Below are positions 1 through 7,055 of a stretch of 9,091 nucleotides of DNA, in pieces; position 1 is the first letter of the stretch; every line of letters starts with the position of its first letter. Origin of the DNA: Streptosporangiaceae bacterium. GTDB taxonomy: Bacteria > Actinomycetota > Actinomycetes > Streptosporangiales > Streptosporangiaceae. The notes beneath the pieces were generated by a model, which was not told the origin of the DNA, ran no database searches, and was given only the letters and a program-made list of their open reading frames with translations. A program made the translations under genes and the position numbers. Location of the stretch: NCBI GenBank assembly GCA_030052355.1, contig JASIGS010000108.1, positions 1 to 9,091 on the forward strand, given 5' to 3'.

Positions 1-56
1 CGGGCGGGGGAGTATCGCGCGCGGCGCAATCCCGCAGCTACCTGCCCGCTGTAACA

Positions 57-89
57 GTTAACGGGGCGTAAACCTTCAGTTTGACCTGC
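57..89 (+). promoter_or_regulatory. Candidate PHO box (three 11-bp direct repeats) upstream of the acid phosphatase
   Basis: Three consecutive 11-base units start with GTTAACG (57), GTAAACC (68) and GTTTGAC (79). Each begins with GT, and the units are spaced exactly one helical turn apart. Streptomyces PhoP binds 11-bp direct repeats whose conserved part is close to GTTCACC; these units match it at only about four to five of seven positions. The third unit contains TTGACC (81-86), which could serve as a -35 element, but I see no good -10 at normal spacing. The position about 60 bp before a secreted phosphatase gene fits phosphate-starvation control. The periodicity is seen in the sequence; PhoP binding is inferred. 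Confidence 0.35.
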
Positions 90-146
90 CGACTTTCACG
101 GCCGGGAGCATTCCCTTGTTTTGTAGGAGTCCCCGGAAGGACAGTA

Positions 147-1706
147 ATGACGGAAAGTATCGAGCGCGCCGGAGTCTCGCGCCGGTCGTTCATCGGCGGT
201 GTCGGCATCACTGCCGGCGGTCTTCTCGTAGCCGGCAGCCCGCTGCTGTGGCAGCAGTCCGCCAGCGCCGCCACAACCACGGCTTCGCAGGTCCACCTGA
301 CCTTCGGCCAGGACCCAGCCCGTGAGGTCGCCGTGTCCTGGGTGACCCCGACTTCGGTGTCCAACCCCACCGTGATGATCGGCAGCGTGCACGGAGGCTT
401 CGGCCGCTATATCCAGGCGGAGACACTCACGTACACCGACTCCAACAACGGTATCGAGACGATTGTCCAGCACGGCCGCATCGACCGCCTCCAGCCCGAC
501 ACCACCTACGTGTACCGGATCGTCAGCGACGGCGAGACCCAGGTTTCCGGCGCGTTCCGCACCGCGCCCGAGGGCCGCGTGCCGTTCCGCTTCACCAGCG
601 TCGGCGACATCGCCTGCGGTGACACCGCCTATAACAAGGCATCGCTCAACGCGGAGGCAACCGCCGCATCGGTCGAGCTATTCGATCCCGTCGTGCACCT
701 GGTCAACGGCGACTTGTCCTACGCCAACTCCAACAACACGTTCCAGCCGCAGGTCTGGGCTGAGTACTTCGACAACACGCAGTTCTCGGCAGCGAGCCGG
801 CCGTGGATGCCGACGCTGGGGAACCACGAGAACGAGCCAGGCAACGGCCCGCAGGGGTACCTGTCCTACCAGACCCGATTCGCCCTGCCGACCAACGGCT
901 CCGCCGACTTCGATGGCAACTGGTACAAGTTCCAGATCGGCTCGGTGCTGTTCGTCATGCTGGACAACAATGACGTCTGCTACCAGATCGACACCGGCAC
1001 CTACCTGAGCAACGACGAGAACCAGATCCTGACCGGCTACTCGGGCGGCGCGCAGTTGCGGTGGCTGGAGCAGACGCTGCACGAGGCGTCGACCGACACC
1101 TCGGTCGACTGGATCGTTGTTGTCATGCACCAGCCGGCCATGTCCACGTCTGACGCTGAGGGCTCCGACCTGGGTATCCGCCAGAACTGGATGCCGCTGT
1201 TCTACAAGTACGGTGTCGACCTCGTGCTGGCCGGGCACGACCACGACTACGAGCGCAGCTACGTGGTGAAGGGCACCGACCCGGACACCGTCCTGCGGCC
1301 GCACGTCGTCAGCGCCAACCTCGATGAAGTGGACTCCGACCTGGGCCTCGTCCACCTGGTGATCGGGACCGGCGGCACCCATGGCCACGACGACGTGTAC
1401 CTGACGGACACCTCGGACGACGAGCCGGAGGAGGGTGTCAACGTCTCCGGGACAGAGATCGTGACCGAGGACGCGCCGTGGTCCGCGGTGACCGACCCCA
1501 ACACCACCTACCCGTGGGGGATCGGCGTGTTCGACGTCGATCCTGGTGGCTTCCCCGGTGACAAGACCACGATCAAGTTCACCTACTACCACACCTCCGC
1601 CTGGTCCGGCACGGGCCCGTACCCGACCCCCGTCGAGTTCGACTCGTTCACGGCCAGCCGTACCCGCTCGGACGGTTTCGGCTTCCGCCGGCGTGGCGCA
1701 AAGTAG
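147..1706 (+). CDS. Tat-exported purple acid phosphatase (metallophosphoesterase)
   Basis: Hydrolyses phosphomonoesters outside the cell with a dinuclear metal centre. The chosen ATG has GGAAGG six bases upstream and gives 519 residues; an in-frame TTG at 81 would only lengthen the signal peptide. Residues 11-17 are S-R-R-S-F-I-G, a twin-arginine motif, followed by a hydrophobic stretch and an A-S-A-A cleavage region near 38-42. Residues about 48-140 resemble the fibronectin-like N-terminal domain of purple acid phosphatases, and about 147-370 form the metallophosphatase domain. All seven family ligands are present in order: D154, D189 and Y192 (GDLSY), N226 (GNHE), H328, and H364/H366 (GHDHDYER). 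A C-terminal GTGGTHG segment matches the family's C-terminal domain. Motif I reads G-D-I-A rather than the usual G-D-x-G, but the ligand Asp is intact. It stands alone with its own terminator; the upstream repeats suggest phosphate control. Confidence 0.93.
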   Translation: MTESIERAGVSRRSFIGGVGITAGGLLVAGSPLLWQQSASAATTTASQVHLTFGQDPAREVAVSWVTPTSVSNPTVMIGSVHGGFGRYIQAETLTYTDSNNGIETIVQHGRIDRLQPDTTYVYRIVSDGETQVSGAFRTAPEGRVPFRFTSVGDIACGDTAYNKASLNAEATAASVELFDPVVHLVNGDLSYANSNNTFQPQVWAEYFDNTQFSAASRPWMPTLGNHENEPGNGPQGYLSYQTRFALPTNGSADFDGNWYKFQIGSVLFVMLDNNDVCYQIDTGTYLSNDENQILTGYSGGAQLRWLEQTLHEASTDTSVDWIVVVMHQPAMSTSDAEGSDLGIRQNWMPLFYKYGVDLVLAGHDHDYERSYVVKGTDPDTVLRPHVVSANLDEVDSDLGLVHLVIGTGGTHGHDDVYLTDTSDDEPEEGVNVSGTEIVTEDAPWSAVTDPNTTYPWGIGVFDVDPGGFPGDKTTIKFTYYHTSAWSGTGPYPTPVEFDSFTASRTRSDGFGFRRRGAK

Positions 1707-1733
1707 TCCTGCTTAGCTCGCCGCGCGGTCAAC

Positions 1734-1776
1734 CCGCCGTGGCTCTGCCGTTGCAGGGCCACGGCGGTGCCTTTCT
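1734..1776 (+). terminator. Strong Rho-independent-type terminator of the phosphatase gene
   Basis: Bases 1734-1748 pair with 1753-1767. The outer ten base pairs are perfect (CCGCCGTGGC with GCCACGGCGG), followed by one T-G wobble and four more pairs closing a CGTT tetraloop. The sequence then runs TGCCTTTCT, a modest T-rich tract typical of high-GC terminators. It starts 27 bases after the phosphatase stop. In the opposite direction no T tract follows, so it probably does not serve the convergent gene. Confidence 0.85.
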
Positions 1777-1861
1777 GCTCACTATCGAGCCGCCCGTGCA
1801 CCTCTCTGGTGGACGACCCAAGGGGCAACAGGCTCGCGCTCACGCAGCGATGAGGATCGGA

Positions 1862-2245
1862 TCAAGACACGTCCGGCCGCGTGTCGGCGCTCAGCGCTAT
1901 CCGGTGCGGGAAGCGGTGCACCTCCTGCGGCCAGCCGACCGCGACCGCGATCCGGCCGGCCCAGTAACGTGCCTCGGCGTCGTCGGCCACGTCGATGACC
2001 GCGAAACCGCCGAGGTGCTCCTTGGTCTCCGCGAACGGCCCGTCGGTGAAGACGGGCGAGCCGCTGCTCGGGTCGACGCTGCACACGGCCGTCGAGGCGT
2101 CCAGGCCGCCGTCGCTGAAGACGAAGACACCGGCGGCCGTCATCTCCTCGCACAGCGCCCTGCCGGCCTTGCCCCTCTCGCGCAGTTCTTCCAGCGTGAG
2201 GTCGGGCACCCACTCGTCGTTGAAAGCGATCAGGTACGGCGCCAT
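1862..2245 (-). CDS. YCII-related (DGPF-domain) protein
   Basis: A 127-residue small cytoplasmic protein of the YCII/DGPF family, which adopts a ferredoxin-like dimeric alpha/beta fold. The hallmark D-G-P-F is at 68-71, followed by A-E-T-K-E and then L-G-G-F (78-81), with the usual N-terminal strand MAPYLIAF. Length is normal for the family. The ATG at 2245 is preceded by AGGAG (2252-2256 on the plus strand) six bases away, so the start is well supported. Biochemical function is unknown for most members; many actinobacterial relatives sit beside an ECF42-type sigma factor gene. No such sigma factor is present here: the upstream neighbour is an acetyltransferase and the downstream gene is convergent. 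It may be co-transcribed with the acetyltransferase, 141 bases upstream. Confidence 0.88.
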   Translation of the reverse strand: MAPYLIAFNDEWVPDLTLEELRERGKAGRALCEEMTAAGVFVFSDGGLDASTAVCSVDPSSGSPVFTDGPFAETKEHLGGFAVIDVADDAEARYWAGRIAVAVGWPQEVHRFPHRIALSADTRPDVS

Positions 2246-2386
2246 CTCAAGCTCCTCTGCTCACGGGCAGCCCGGGCGGCTGCCGCTCACCTTCTCCACG
2301 AACGCACTCGCGTCGATCGACACACCGGCCAGGAATTTCTCGGGGATTTCGCATCGTGGCCGGGCCGGAGGCTCCCGGGACCATGT

Positions 2387-2851
2387 CTAGGAGAGCTGGA
2401 GCCGGACGATGACCTCGCCGTTCTCGTCGCGATCGCCCGTCGGCACGAACCCAAGGCCATCGTAAAACCCGGCCGGCCCGCCGGCCTCCGGCACGTAGCT
2501 CGTCAGCAGCTCGGTCGCCCCCTCGGCGCGAACCAGCTCCGCCACCTGCCTGACGACCTCGCGGCCATAACCGCGGCGCTGGTGCCGCACGTCAATGAGC
2601 AGTTTCCACAAGAACCACGGCCCGATGATCGCCGGCGGCTGGGGCTCCACGTTCCAGCTCACCATCACGAACCCCACCGGCTGACCGTCCGCGAAGACCG
2701 CCCGGTACCAGGGCTTGGCGTGCGGGTAGTCTGCCGCGTCGGCCAGTGCGTCCGCCACCGAGCCAACGAACCGCTCCTGCTCAGGCGCGACGCTCAGCGC
2801 CAGCACCAGGTCGCGGTTCAGGTCGGTGATCTCGCCGAGGGTGACGGCCAC
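2387..2851 (-). CDS. GNAT-family N-acetyltransferase, spermidine/diamine-type resemblance
   Basis: A 154-residue acetyl-CoA-dependent acyltransferase. Motif A is seen at about residues 84-97: L-L-I-D-V-R-H-Q followed by R-R-G-Y-G-R, the loop that binds the CoA pyrophosphate. Near 126-138 G-F-Y-D-G-L-G-F-x-P-T-G is the C-terminal GNAT motif. The central strand V-G-F-V-M-V (59-64) and W79/W82 before motif A resemble the Blt/SpeG-like polyamine acetyltransferase branch, but the substrate cannot be fixed from sequence. The start is GTG at 2851; no clear Shine-Dalgarno precedes it, so the exact N-terminus is uncertain. It is divergent from the secreted enzyme at 3059 and lies upstream of the DGPF gene on the same strand. 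The frame stays open for 41 codons after its TAG stop, which is unremarkable at this GC content. Confidence 0.9.
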   Translation of the reverse strand: MAVTLGEITDLNRDLVLALSVAPEQERFVGSVADALADAADYPHAKPWYRAVFADGQPVGFVMVSWNVEPQPPAIIGPWFLWKLLIDVRHQRRGYGREVVRQVAELVRAEGATELLTSYVPEAGGPAGFYDGLGFVPTGDRDENGEVIVRLQLS

Positions 2852-3027
2852 AGCAGTCAGGCTAACGGCCGACCGCGGCCCGTGCCGCGATACCGATGCG
2901 TGCTGGGTCAGGACTCCGGATAGCGGAGGACGGCGAGCACCCGTCGGTGTTCACTGGCACGGTCCCGGCCTCGACCGCGGTCAGGCTGGCACCGCCCTCC
3001 TTTGCCATCCACAATCAGTGGCGTACC

Positions 3028-3048
3028 GCGCAACCAGTGCGCAACCAG
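3028..3048 (+). repeat. Perfect 10-bp direct repeat at 11-bp period before the secreted-enzyme start
   Basis: GCGCAACCAG occurs at 3028-3037 and again at 3039-3048, with one base between. The second copy ends inside the Shine-Dalgarno. A degenerate related element, CAATCAGTG, lies at 3012-3020. One-turn spacing of two identical decamers is typical of an operator bound by a dimer or by tandem monomers, but a chance duplication is possible. Confidence 0.5.
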
Positions 3049-3053
3049 GAGGT
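3047..3053 (+). promoter_or_regulatory. Strong Shine-Dalgarno that fixes a TTG start
   Basis: AGGAGGT is almost fully complementary to the 16S rRNA 3' end and sits five bases before TTG at 3059. The only nearby in-frame ATG (3077) is 23 bases away, too far for this site, so TTG is the likely start. Confidence 0.8.
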
Positions 3054-3058
3054 GTGCC

Positions 3059-4243
3059 TTGAACGCCGAAGTCGGAATGCGCGAGCCCCCCGAGGGATCG
3101 GACTCATTGAGTAACGCAAGTCGGCGGACTTTTCTCAAGGGCGTCGGATTAGCCGGGGCTGCCGGGCTGGCCGGAGCTGCCGGGCTGGCCGGCCCGTTCC
3201 TGGCCACTACCAGCGCGCGTGCCGCCGGGGGAGTCATCCTCGGCGCCCAGGCTCCTGGCGCCTGGAGCGGGGAGGGAGCACCGGGCTGGACGTCCAAGGT
3301 CACGGCAGAGTCGCCTACCGGGAACCATGCCCTGGGCTGCCGCAGCTACCGGGATACGGAGTTTTCGACGGTCCTTGAGTCCCAGCAGTCCGGTGCCCTC
3401 GGCAGCCCGCCCACCTTCCCCGGCGAGGCGGGCTCGATCCCGTTGGCCTCGATTCGGCCCGGTCCTGACGCTCTGCTTAACGGCGACCTTGACGGTGTCA
3501 TCAAGGAGATGATCCTCGACGGGGCCAAGAAGGCCAATAGCGGTCACTTCAAGGGGACGCCGCAGCTCACGGTGTGGCACGAGGCAGGCCACCTCTACAA
3601 GGACAACCCGATATTGGACCCGAAGGACAACGACTACGGAATCCCGCAGAACGGCGCCGCAGCGCGAACTGTGCGTTTGATGCACCAGAAGATGCAACAG
3701 CTCTGCGATGACGTGCAAGCGAACAACAAAAAGCTCCCCAAGGTCGAGTATGGCTCCGTCATCTACGGCGACATCGACAAGATGGCCAACGACAGCCACC
3801 TGGAAGGATCCACCAACTGGGTTCCGACTGCCGCCGATGGAGCTCTGGACTGGTACGGGATCGACCTCTACTACGAGGGTGACCCGCCACCACGCGGCCA
3901 GATCAGCAGTGACTGCACGCACCCCGACCTGGCTACCTACGACCTGGTCAGTTCGCAGCTGAATACTTTCCTGCGGATGGCACAGAATCGTGCCGCCGGG
4001 TCGACGCTGAGGATCAACATCTGTGAGTGCAACGCCAACGCGTCACATGACGCCAGCCGGCCCGGGTACTTCAAGAACCTGGCGAAGTGGCTCTACAACA
4101 ACCCCGGCTACAGGATGCTCACGTTCTTCCCCAATAAGGCTGGGCCTCACAGCGTGACCTGGCCGTATGTCGCCGACGTCCAGCCTCCCGCGGATTACAC
4201 GATCCAGGCCCTCAACTACATTCAGCACAACTACGGCAGATGA
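3059..4243 (+). CDS. Tat-exported hydrolase, GH26-like (clan GH-A) TIM-barrel candidate
   Basis: A 394-residue secreted protein starting at TTG. Residues 21-28 are S-R-R-T-F-L-K-G (twin-arginine motif), followed by a Gly/Ala/Leu hydrophobic core containing a doubled A-A-G-L-A-G and a cleavage site near S-A-R-A (52-55). No family is certain. The motif order resembles GH26-type glycosidases: a strand ending W-H-E-A-G-H (173-178) where E175 would be the acid/base, D-W-Y-G-I-D-L-Y-Y (264-272) like the family's W-x-G-x-D-x-Y strand, I-N-I-C-E-C-N (319-325) where E323 would be the nucleophile, then Y-R-M-L-T-F-F as a last strand. The alternative is that H-E-A-G-H is a zincin HExxH site, but it lies at a strand end next to W and lacks a clear third ligand. 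I infer a polysaccharide-acting exoenzyme. It diverges from the acetyltransferase gene and precedes the GrpB gene by about 230 bases. Confidence 0.6.
   Translation: MNAEVGMREPPEGSDSLSNASRRTFLKGVGLAGAAGLAGAAGLAGPFLATTSARAAGGVILGAQAPGAWSGEGAPGWTSKVTAESPTGNHALGCRSYRDTEFSTVLESQQSGALGSPPTFPGEAGSIPLASIRPGPDALLNGDLDGVIKEMILDGAKKANSGHFKGTPQLTVWHEAGHLYKDNPILDPKDNDYGIPQNGAAARTVRLMHQKMQQLCDDVQANNKKLPKVEYGSVIYGDIDKMANDSHLEGSTNWVPTAADGALDWYGIDLYYEGDPPPRGQISSDCTHPDLATYDLVSSQLNTFLRMAQNRAAGSTLRINICECNANASHDASRPGYFKNLAKWLYNNPGYRMLTFFPNKAGPHSVTWPYVADVQPPADYTIQALNYIQHNYGR
3158..3193 (+). repeat. Two 18-bp direct repeats within the Tat signal peptide coding region
   Basis: The 18-base unit beginning GCTGCCGGGCTGGCCGG occurs at 3158-3175 and 3176-3193, differing only in the last base. 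It encodes A-A-G-L-A-G twice (residues 34-45) and forms the hydrophobic core of the signal peptide. In-frame duplication lengthens the core without breaking the gene. Confidence 0.85.
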
Positions 4244-4476
4244 GATCGGAGCCCAGCCGCGCCCTGCAGGCGAAGAGCGAACAACCCCGTGCGGGCGACC
4301 GGAGATCAGTCCTTGGTTTCTTCCTGGAAGGGGCGCACCTCGACCGGCGCGGCGCAGGCCATGGTGGCACTGGGCATTGTGGCTGAGCTCGGAGCCGCGT
4401 CGACCTGGCACATCGATAGGTATGGGGCATCGTCCTTACCTACGTGTTCGCGTGGCGACGTGCGGCGTCTGGCAGC

Positions 4477-5139
4477 ATGTCGCTCGTGCCCGGCAAACCT
4501 GACGCGTCAGTGGAGGTTGTGCCCTACTCCAAGATGTGGCCGGTCCTGTTCGAGCAAGAGCGCGCGGCGCTCCAGGCCGCGGTGGGCGACACGGCGAGGT
4601 CGATCGAGCACATCGGCAGCACCGCTGTACCTGGGCTTTCCGCGAAGCCGACCATCGACATTCTCCTGGTCGTGGACTCTACCGAAGAGTTCCTCAAGAG
4701 GCTGCCGCGGGTCGAGGCGCTCGGCTACGACTACCGGGCAGATAACACCTTTGTGGGGAGCGAGACCCACCTGTTTCTCAGGAAGGTGTCAAACGGCAGC
4801 AGGACGCACCATCTGCATGTCCTGCGGTCAGGCTCACCGGAGATCGACGACTACCGCCTGTTCCGAGACGCGCTGCGTGACAGTCCAGCCCTGGCGCGGG
4901 AGTACCAGCGGCTGAAGCTTGTTCTGGCTGCGGAATACGCCGGCGACCGCAACCGGTACGTCACCGGCAAGGCGAGCTGGGTCGACGGAATCGTTGCTTC
5001 GCTGCGTGAACGCCGGGCGGAGTTAGAGACCAGGGCAAGATCGAACCCGAGAAGGGCGAGTGGTCACACTGCTCCTGCCGAGCCCTTTTCATGCAGTCCG
5101 GGCCGGCGGGCCGGTACCAGACAGGCCGTAGTGCTCTGA
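4477..5139 (+). CDS. GrpB/UPF0157 family protein (nucleotidyltransferase-like fold)
   Basis: A 220-residue cytoplasmic protein. Family signatures are seen: V-V-P-Y-S-K-M-W-P near the start (14-22), then S-I-E-H-I-G-S-T-A-V-P-G-L (42-54) followed by K-P-T-I-D-I (57-62), and T-H-H-L-H-V (110-115). These are the conserved core of the GrpB family, whose fold resembles nucleotidyltransferases; G-S-T and D61 lie where such enzymes place catalytic groups. The molecular role is not established; some members are fused to dephospho-CoA kinase. The ATG at 4477 is chosen because the conserved domain begins soon after it; a GTG at 4444 is also in frame and neither has a good ribosome site. Residues from about 185 form a basic, low-complexity tail beyond the usual domain. 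A hairpin with a T run lies inside the DNA for this tail. Confidence 0.88.
   Translation: MSLVPGKPDASVEVVPYSKMWPVLFEQERAALQAAVGDTARSIEHIGSTAVPGLSAKPTIDILLVVDSTEEFLKRLPRVEALGYDYRADNTFVGSETHLFLRKVSNGSRTHHLHVLRSGSPEIDDYRLFRDALRDSPALAREYQRLKLVLAAEYAGDRNRYVTGKASWVDGIVASLRERRAELETRARSNPRRASGHTAPAEPFSCSPGRRAGTRQAVVL
5049..5090 (+). terminator. Hairpin with T run inside the 3' end of the GrpB-family gene
   Basis: GAGAAGGGC (5049-5057) pairs with GCCCTTTTC (5082-5090): nine pairs, one of them G-T. An inner small hairpin AGTG-GTCA-CACT (5059-5070) lies in the loop. The TTTT is part of the right arm, so this is a weaker terminator than the one at 1734. It falls within the non-conserved C-terminal tail, 47 bases before the stop codon. 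Confidence 0.35.
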
Positions 5140-5257
5140 GCCTCGATCCGGTCCACAAGCAGTTGTGCGATGCATCTTCCGCTGAGCGACCACCTGATCC
5201 GGGCAATCGCAACTCTCTTCGACTTCGCAGATCTAGACTTGATGGACATGCCACACA

Positions 5258-6970
5258 TTGCCCTTAGATTCCGTGCTGCCAGCCACACCTTCCGGCGCGG
5301 CGGGGGCGGAACGGCCGGCAAACGGGTCGTCTCTGAGCTCCGGGGCTGACAGCGCTCGCGTCGTGCTCACGGCTCCGAGCAGCGACAGGAGGTGGGGTAG
5401 CGTTCCGCCCGCGAGACTAGTCGCAGGACGTTACCAGCTGGAGGCTCCGCTCGGCCGTGGCACCTTCGGCGAGGTCTGGCGAGCCAGCGACGTAACCACG
5501 CGCCGGCATGTGGCCGTCAAGCTCATCGATCTGGGCCCGGTCGCGGACGTGCCGCTGCTGGCGGACATAGTCGCGACGTTCCGCCACGAAGTCATCACCG
5601 TAGGGCAGCTGAGGCATCCCAACATCGTGGCGGCCTACGAGGCGGGCCGGGTCGCGAACGAGATATTCCTGGCAATGGAGCTGGTAGCGGGCGCCTCCCT
5701 GGCCCAAGTCATCGCTGAGCGCAAGACGGCAGGCACCGGGCTGCTGCCGATACCAGCCGTGCTCGACGTCGCCGACCAGATCTGCGCAGGCCTGAGTGCT
5801 GCGCATGGCGCCGGCGTCGTGCACCGGGATGTAAAGCCGAGCAACCTGATGGTGACGCCCGGGTTGCAGGTGAAGATCATCGATTTCGGCACTGCGCGGT
5901 TGATGGCCGACAAGTCGCCGGGGCTGGCGAAGCCTGGTGACCGGCTCGGGAGCCCGGCGTACATGTCCCCGGAGCAAGCCTCGGGCGCGGATGTCGATTG
6001 CCGTGCCGATCTGTACTCACTCGGCTGCGTGCTCTATGAGCTGCTCGCCGGCGAGCCGCCGTTCACTGCGGGGACGCCGGAAGCGCTGTTGACGATGCAT
6101 CTGCGGAGCCGGCCAGCGCCGATAGGGCTCGGTCGCACCGACCTGCCCGCCGGTCTGGAGCAGCTGATCGGCGAGCTGATGGTGAAGGACAGGGAAGGCC
6201 GGCCGGCGGACGCGGAAGTGGTCAGGACTCGCATCAGGGCGATGCGCGGGATCTTGGCCCCGGGTGAGCCAGTGCACGAAGCGGATCGCGGTCCTGTCAG
6301 CGCCGCAGACCTGGCACAGCCCGGACACCGTGCGCCGGCAGTTGCGGGCACGATGATCATTGCTGCCCCTACGCCAGGTCGCGGGACCGGCCGCCATCGC
6401 CGGCCAACGGCACAGGCGGCGCAGGCGGCGCTGCTTGAGCCCAAGGCCACAAGGGAACTGACGGGGCCCGGGGGAGAGCCGGCCGAGCACGGCGCCGCCA
6501 CGCTGAGGGGCACTGCTGTCCTGCCTGACACTCGGTGGCCTGCGCCGCCACCGCGCCCGCGGAAGCGGCGCCGGTGGCGTGCTGCGGTCAGCACGCTGAT
6601 CACGGCCGCGATTCTCGGTGCCGTCGGCGTGATCTTCTGGCAGCGCGCGCATGATCACCTGAAGGTCACTGCCGTGGCCGTTGCGGCGGCGCACCTTCCT
6701 GGCAACCACTGCAACGTCACGGTCAATGTAGTCGGCACTATCAAGACCAACGGCGTCGGCGGAACGGTCAGCTATCAGTGGATCCGCGGTGGCGGCCTGA
6801 CCTCGCCGGTCAGCGCCGTGACAGCCGCAAGCAGGCACGCCACGGTCCGGGTGGTTTTGCAGTGGTCGTTCCACGGCAGTGGGACTTACCACGCCGCCGC
6901 CAGACTGCGCGTCCTGACGCCCGACGTCGCCAGCGGACAAACTGCATTCACCTACACATGCACCGGATAG
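5258..6970 (+). CDS. Transmembrane Ser/Thr protein kinase with one extracellular two-Cys Ig-like module
   Basis: A 570-residue Hanks-type kinase; the numbering assumes the TTG start. Kinase domain about 59-325: Gly-rich loop L-G-R-G-T-F-G-E-V (65-73), K88, E111, H-R-D (189-191) with K193 and N196, D-F-G (209-211), and Y-M-S-P-E (235-239). All catalytic residues are present, so it should be active. The activation segment has G-S-P where many kinases have G-T-P. A Pro/Ala-rich juxtamembrane region ends in the basic run P-R-P-R-K-R-R-R-W-R, then one membrane helix at 442-461. The outside part (462-570) has C485 and C568 flanking a beta-rich segment with G-T-V-S-Y-Q-W-I-R; no PASTA repeats are seen. 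The start is uncertain: TTG 5258, GTG 5273 or GTG 5363, none with a clear ribosome site. A second kinase with the same outer module starts 85 bases downstream. Confidence 0.93.
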   Translation: MPLDSVLPATPSGAAGAERPANGSSLSSGADSARVVLTAPSSDRRWGSVPPARLVAGRYQLEAPLGRGTFGEVWRASDVTTRRHVAVKLIDLGPVADVPLLADIVATFRHEVITVGQLRHPNIVAAYEAGRVANEIFLAMELVAGASLAQVIAERKTAGTGLLPIPAVLDVADQICAGLSAAHGAGVVHRDVKPSNLMVTPGLQVKIIDFGTARLMADKSPGLAKPGDRLGSPAYMSPEQASGADVDCRADLYSLGCVLYELLAGEPPFTAGTPEALLTMHLRSRPAPIGLGRTDLPAGLEQLIGELMVKDREGRPADAEVVRTRIRAMRGILAPGEPVHEADRGPVSAADLAQPGHRAPAVAGTMIIAAPTPGRGTGRHRRPTAQAAQAALLEPKATRELTGPGGEPAEHGAATLRGTAVLPDTRWPAPPPRPRKRRRWRAAVSTLITAAILGAVGVIFWQRAHDHLKVTAVAVAAAHLPGNHCNVTVNVVGTIKTNGVGGTVSYQWIRGGGLTSPVSAVTAASRHATVRVVLQWSFHGSGTYHAAARLRVLTPDVASGQTAFTYTCTG

Positions 6971-6986
6971 CTGACATGAAATGCCG

Positions 6987-7012
6987 AGTTGCGGTCGGGC
7001 GCCGCAGCTTTC
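6987..7012 (+). terminator. Weak hairpin between the two kinase genes (possible attenuator)
   Basis: AGTTGCGG (6987-6994) pairs with CCGCAGCT (7002-7009), eight pairs including one T-G, closing a seven-base loop and followed by TTC. It lies 16 bases after the first kinase's stop and 43 bases before the second kinase's start. The short stem and T run suggest partial termination or messenger stabilisation rather than a full stop. Confidence 0.35.
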
Positions 7013-7045
7013 AGTACCTCTCGCACCGCAATAGCTGAGCCATCC

Positions 7046-7050
7046 GGGAG
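7046..7050 (+). promoter_or_regulatory. Ribosome binding site of the second kinase
   Basis: GGGAG lies five bases before ATG at 7056. It favours this ATG over the overlapping TTG at 7053. Confidence 0.65.
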
Positions 7051-7055
7051 CATTG

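Noticed and set aside
678..1592. Long minus-strand open frame opposite the phosphatase gene
   Set aside because: Val/Gly/Arg-rich antisense shadow of a well-supported gene, with no family resemblance.
2261..2386. Open minus-strand stretch continuing in the acetyltransferase frame after its stop, reading ...EKFLAGVSIDASAFVEKV...
   Set aside because: It is 41 codons long, has no ribosome site at its possible GTG starts and matches no family I recognise. Open frames of this length are common at this GC content.
1739..2923. Long plus-strand open frame across the DGPF and acetyltransferase genes
   Set aside because: Arg/His/Pro-rich composition, no recognisable domain, and it lies opposite two genes with clear family motifs.
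3578..3592. HEAGH as a zinc metalloprotease HExxH motif
   Set aside because: No downstream third-ligand motif is clear, and the flanking strands fit a TIM-barrel glycosidase better. Kept as an alternative only.
4244..4476. Possible small gene or terminator between the secreted enzyme and the GrpB-family gene
   Set aside because: Only four-base stems and no supported open frame; no distinct feature seen.
5239..5270. Promoter-like TTGATG and TAGATT before the first kinase
   Set aside because: The spacer is 20 bases, too long for a normal housekeeping promoter. If real it would imply the GTG start at 5363, but it is too weak to annotate.
5387..5397. AGGAGGTGGGG inside the N-terminal part of the first kinase, resembling a ribosome site
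   Set aside because: No in-frame ATG, GTG or TTG follows within a usable distance, and the adjacent GTG is out of frame and hits TAG after one codon. Probably chance within coding sequence.
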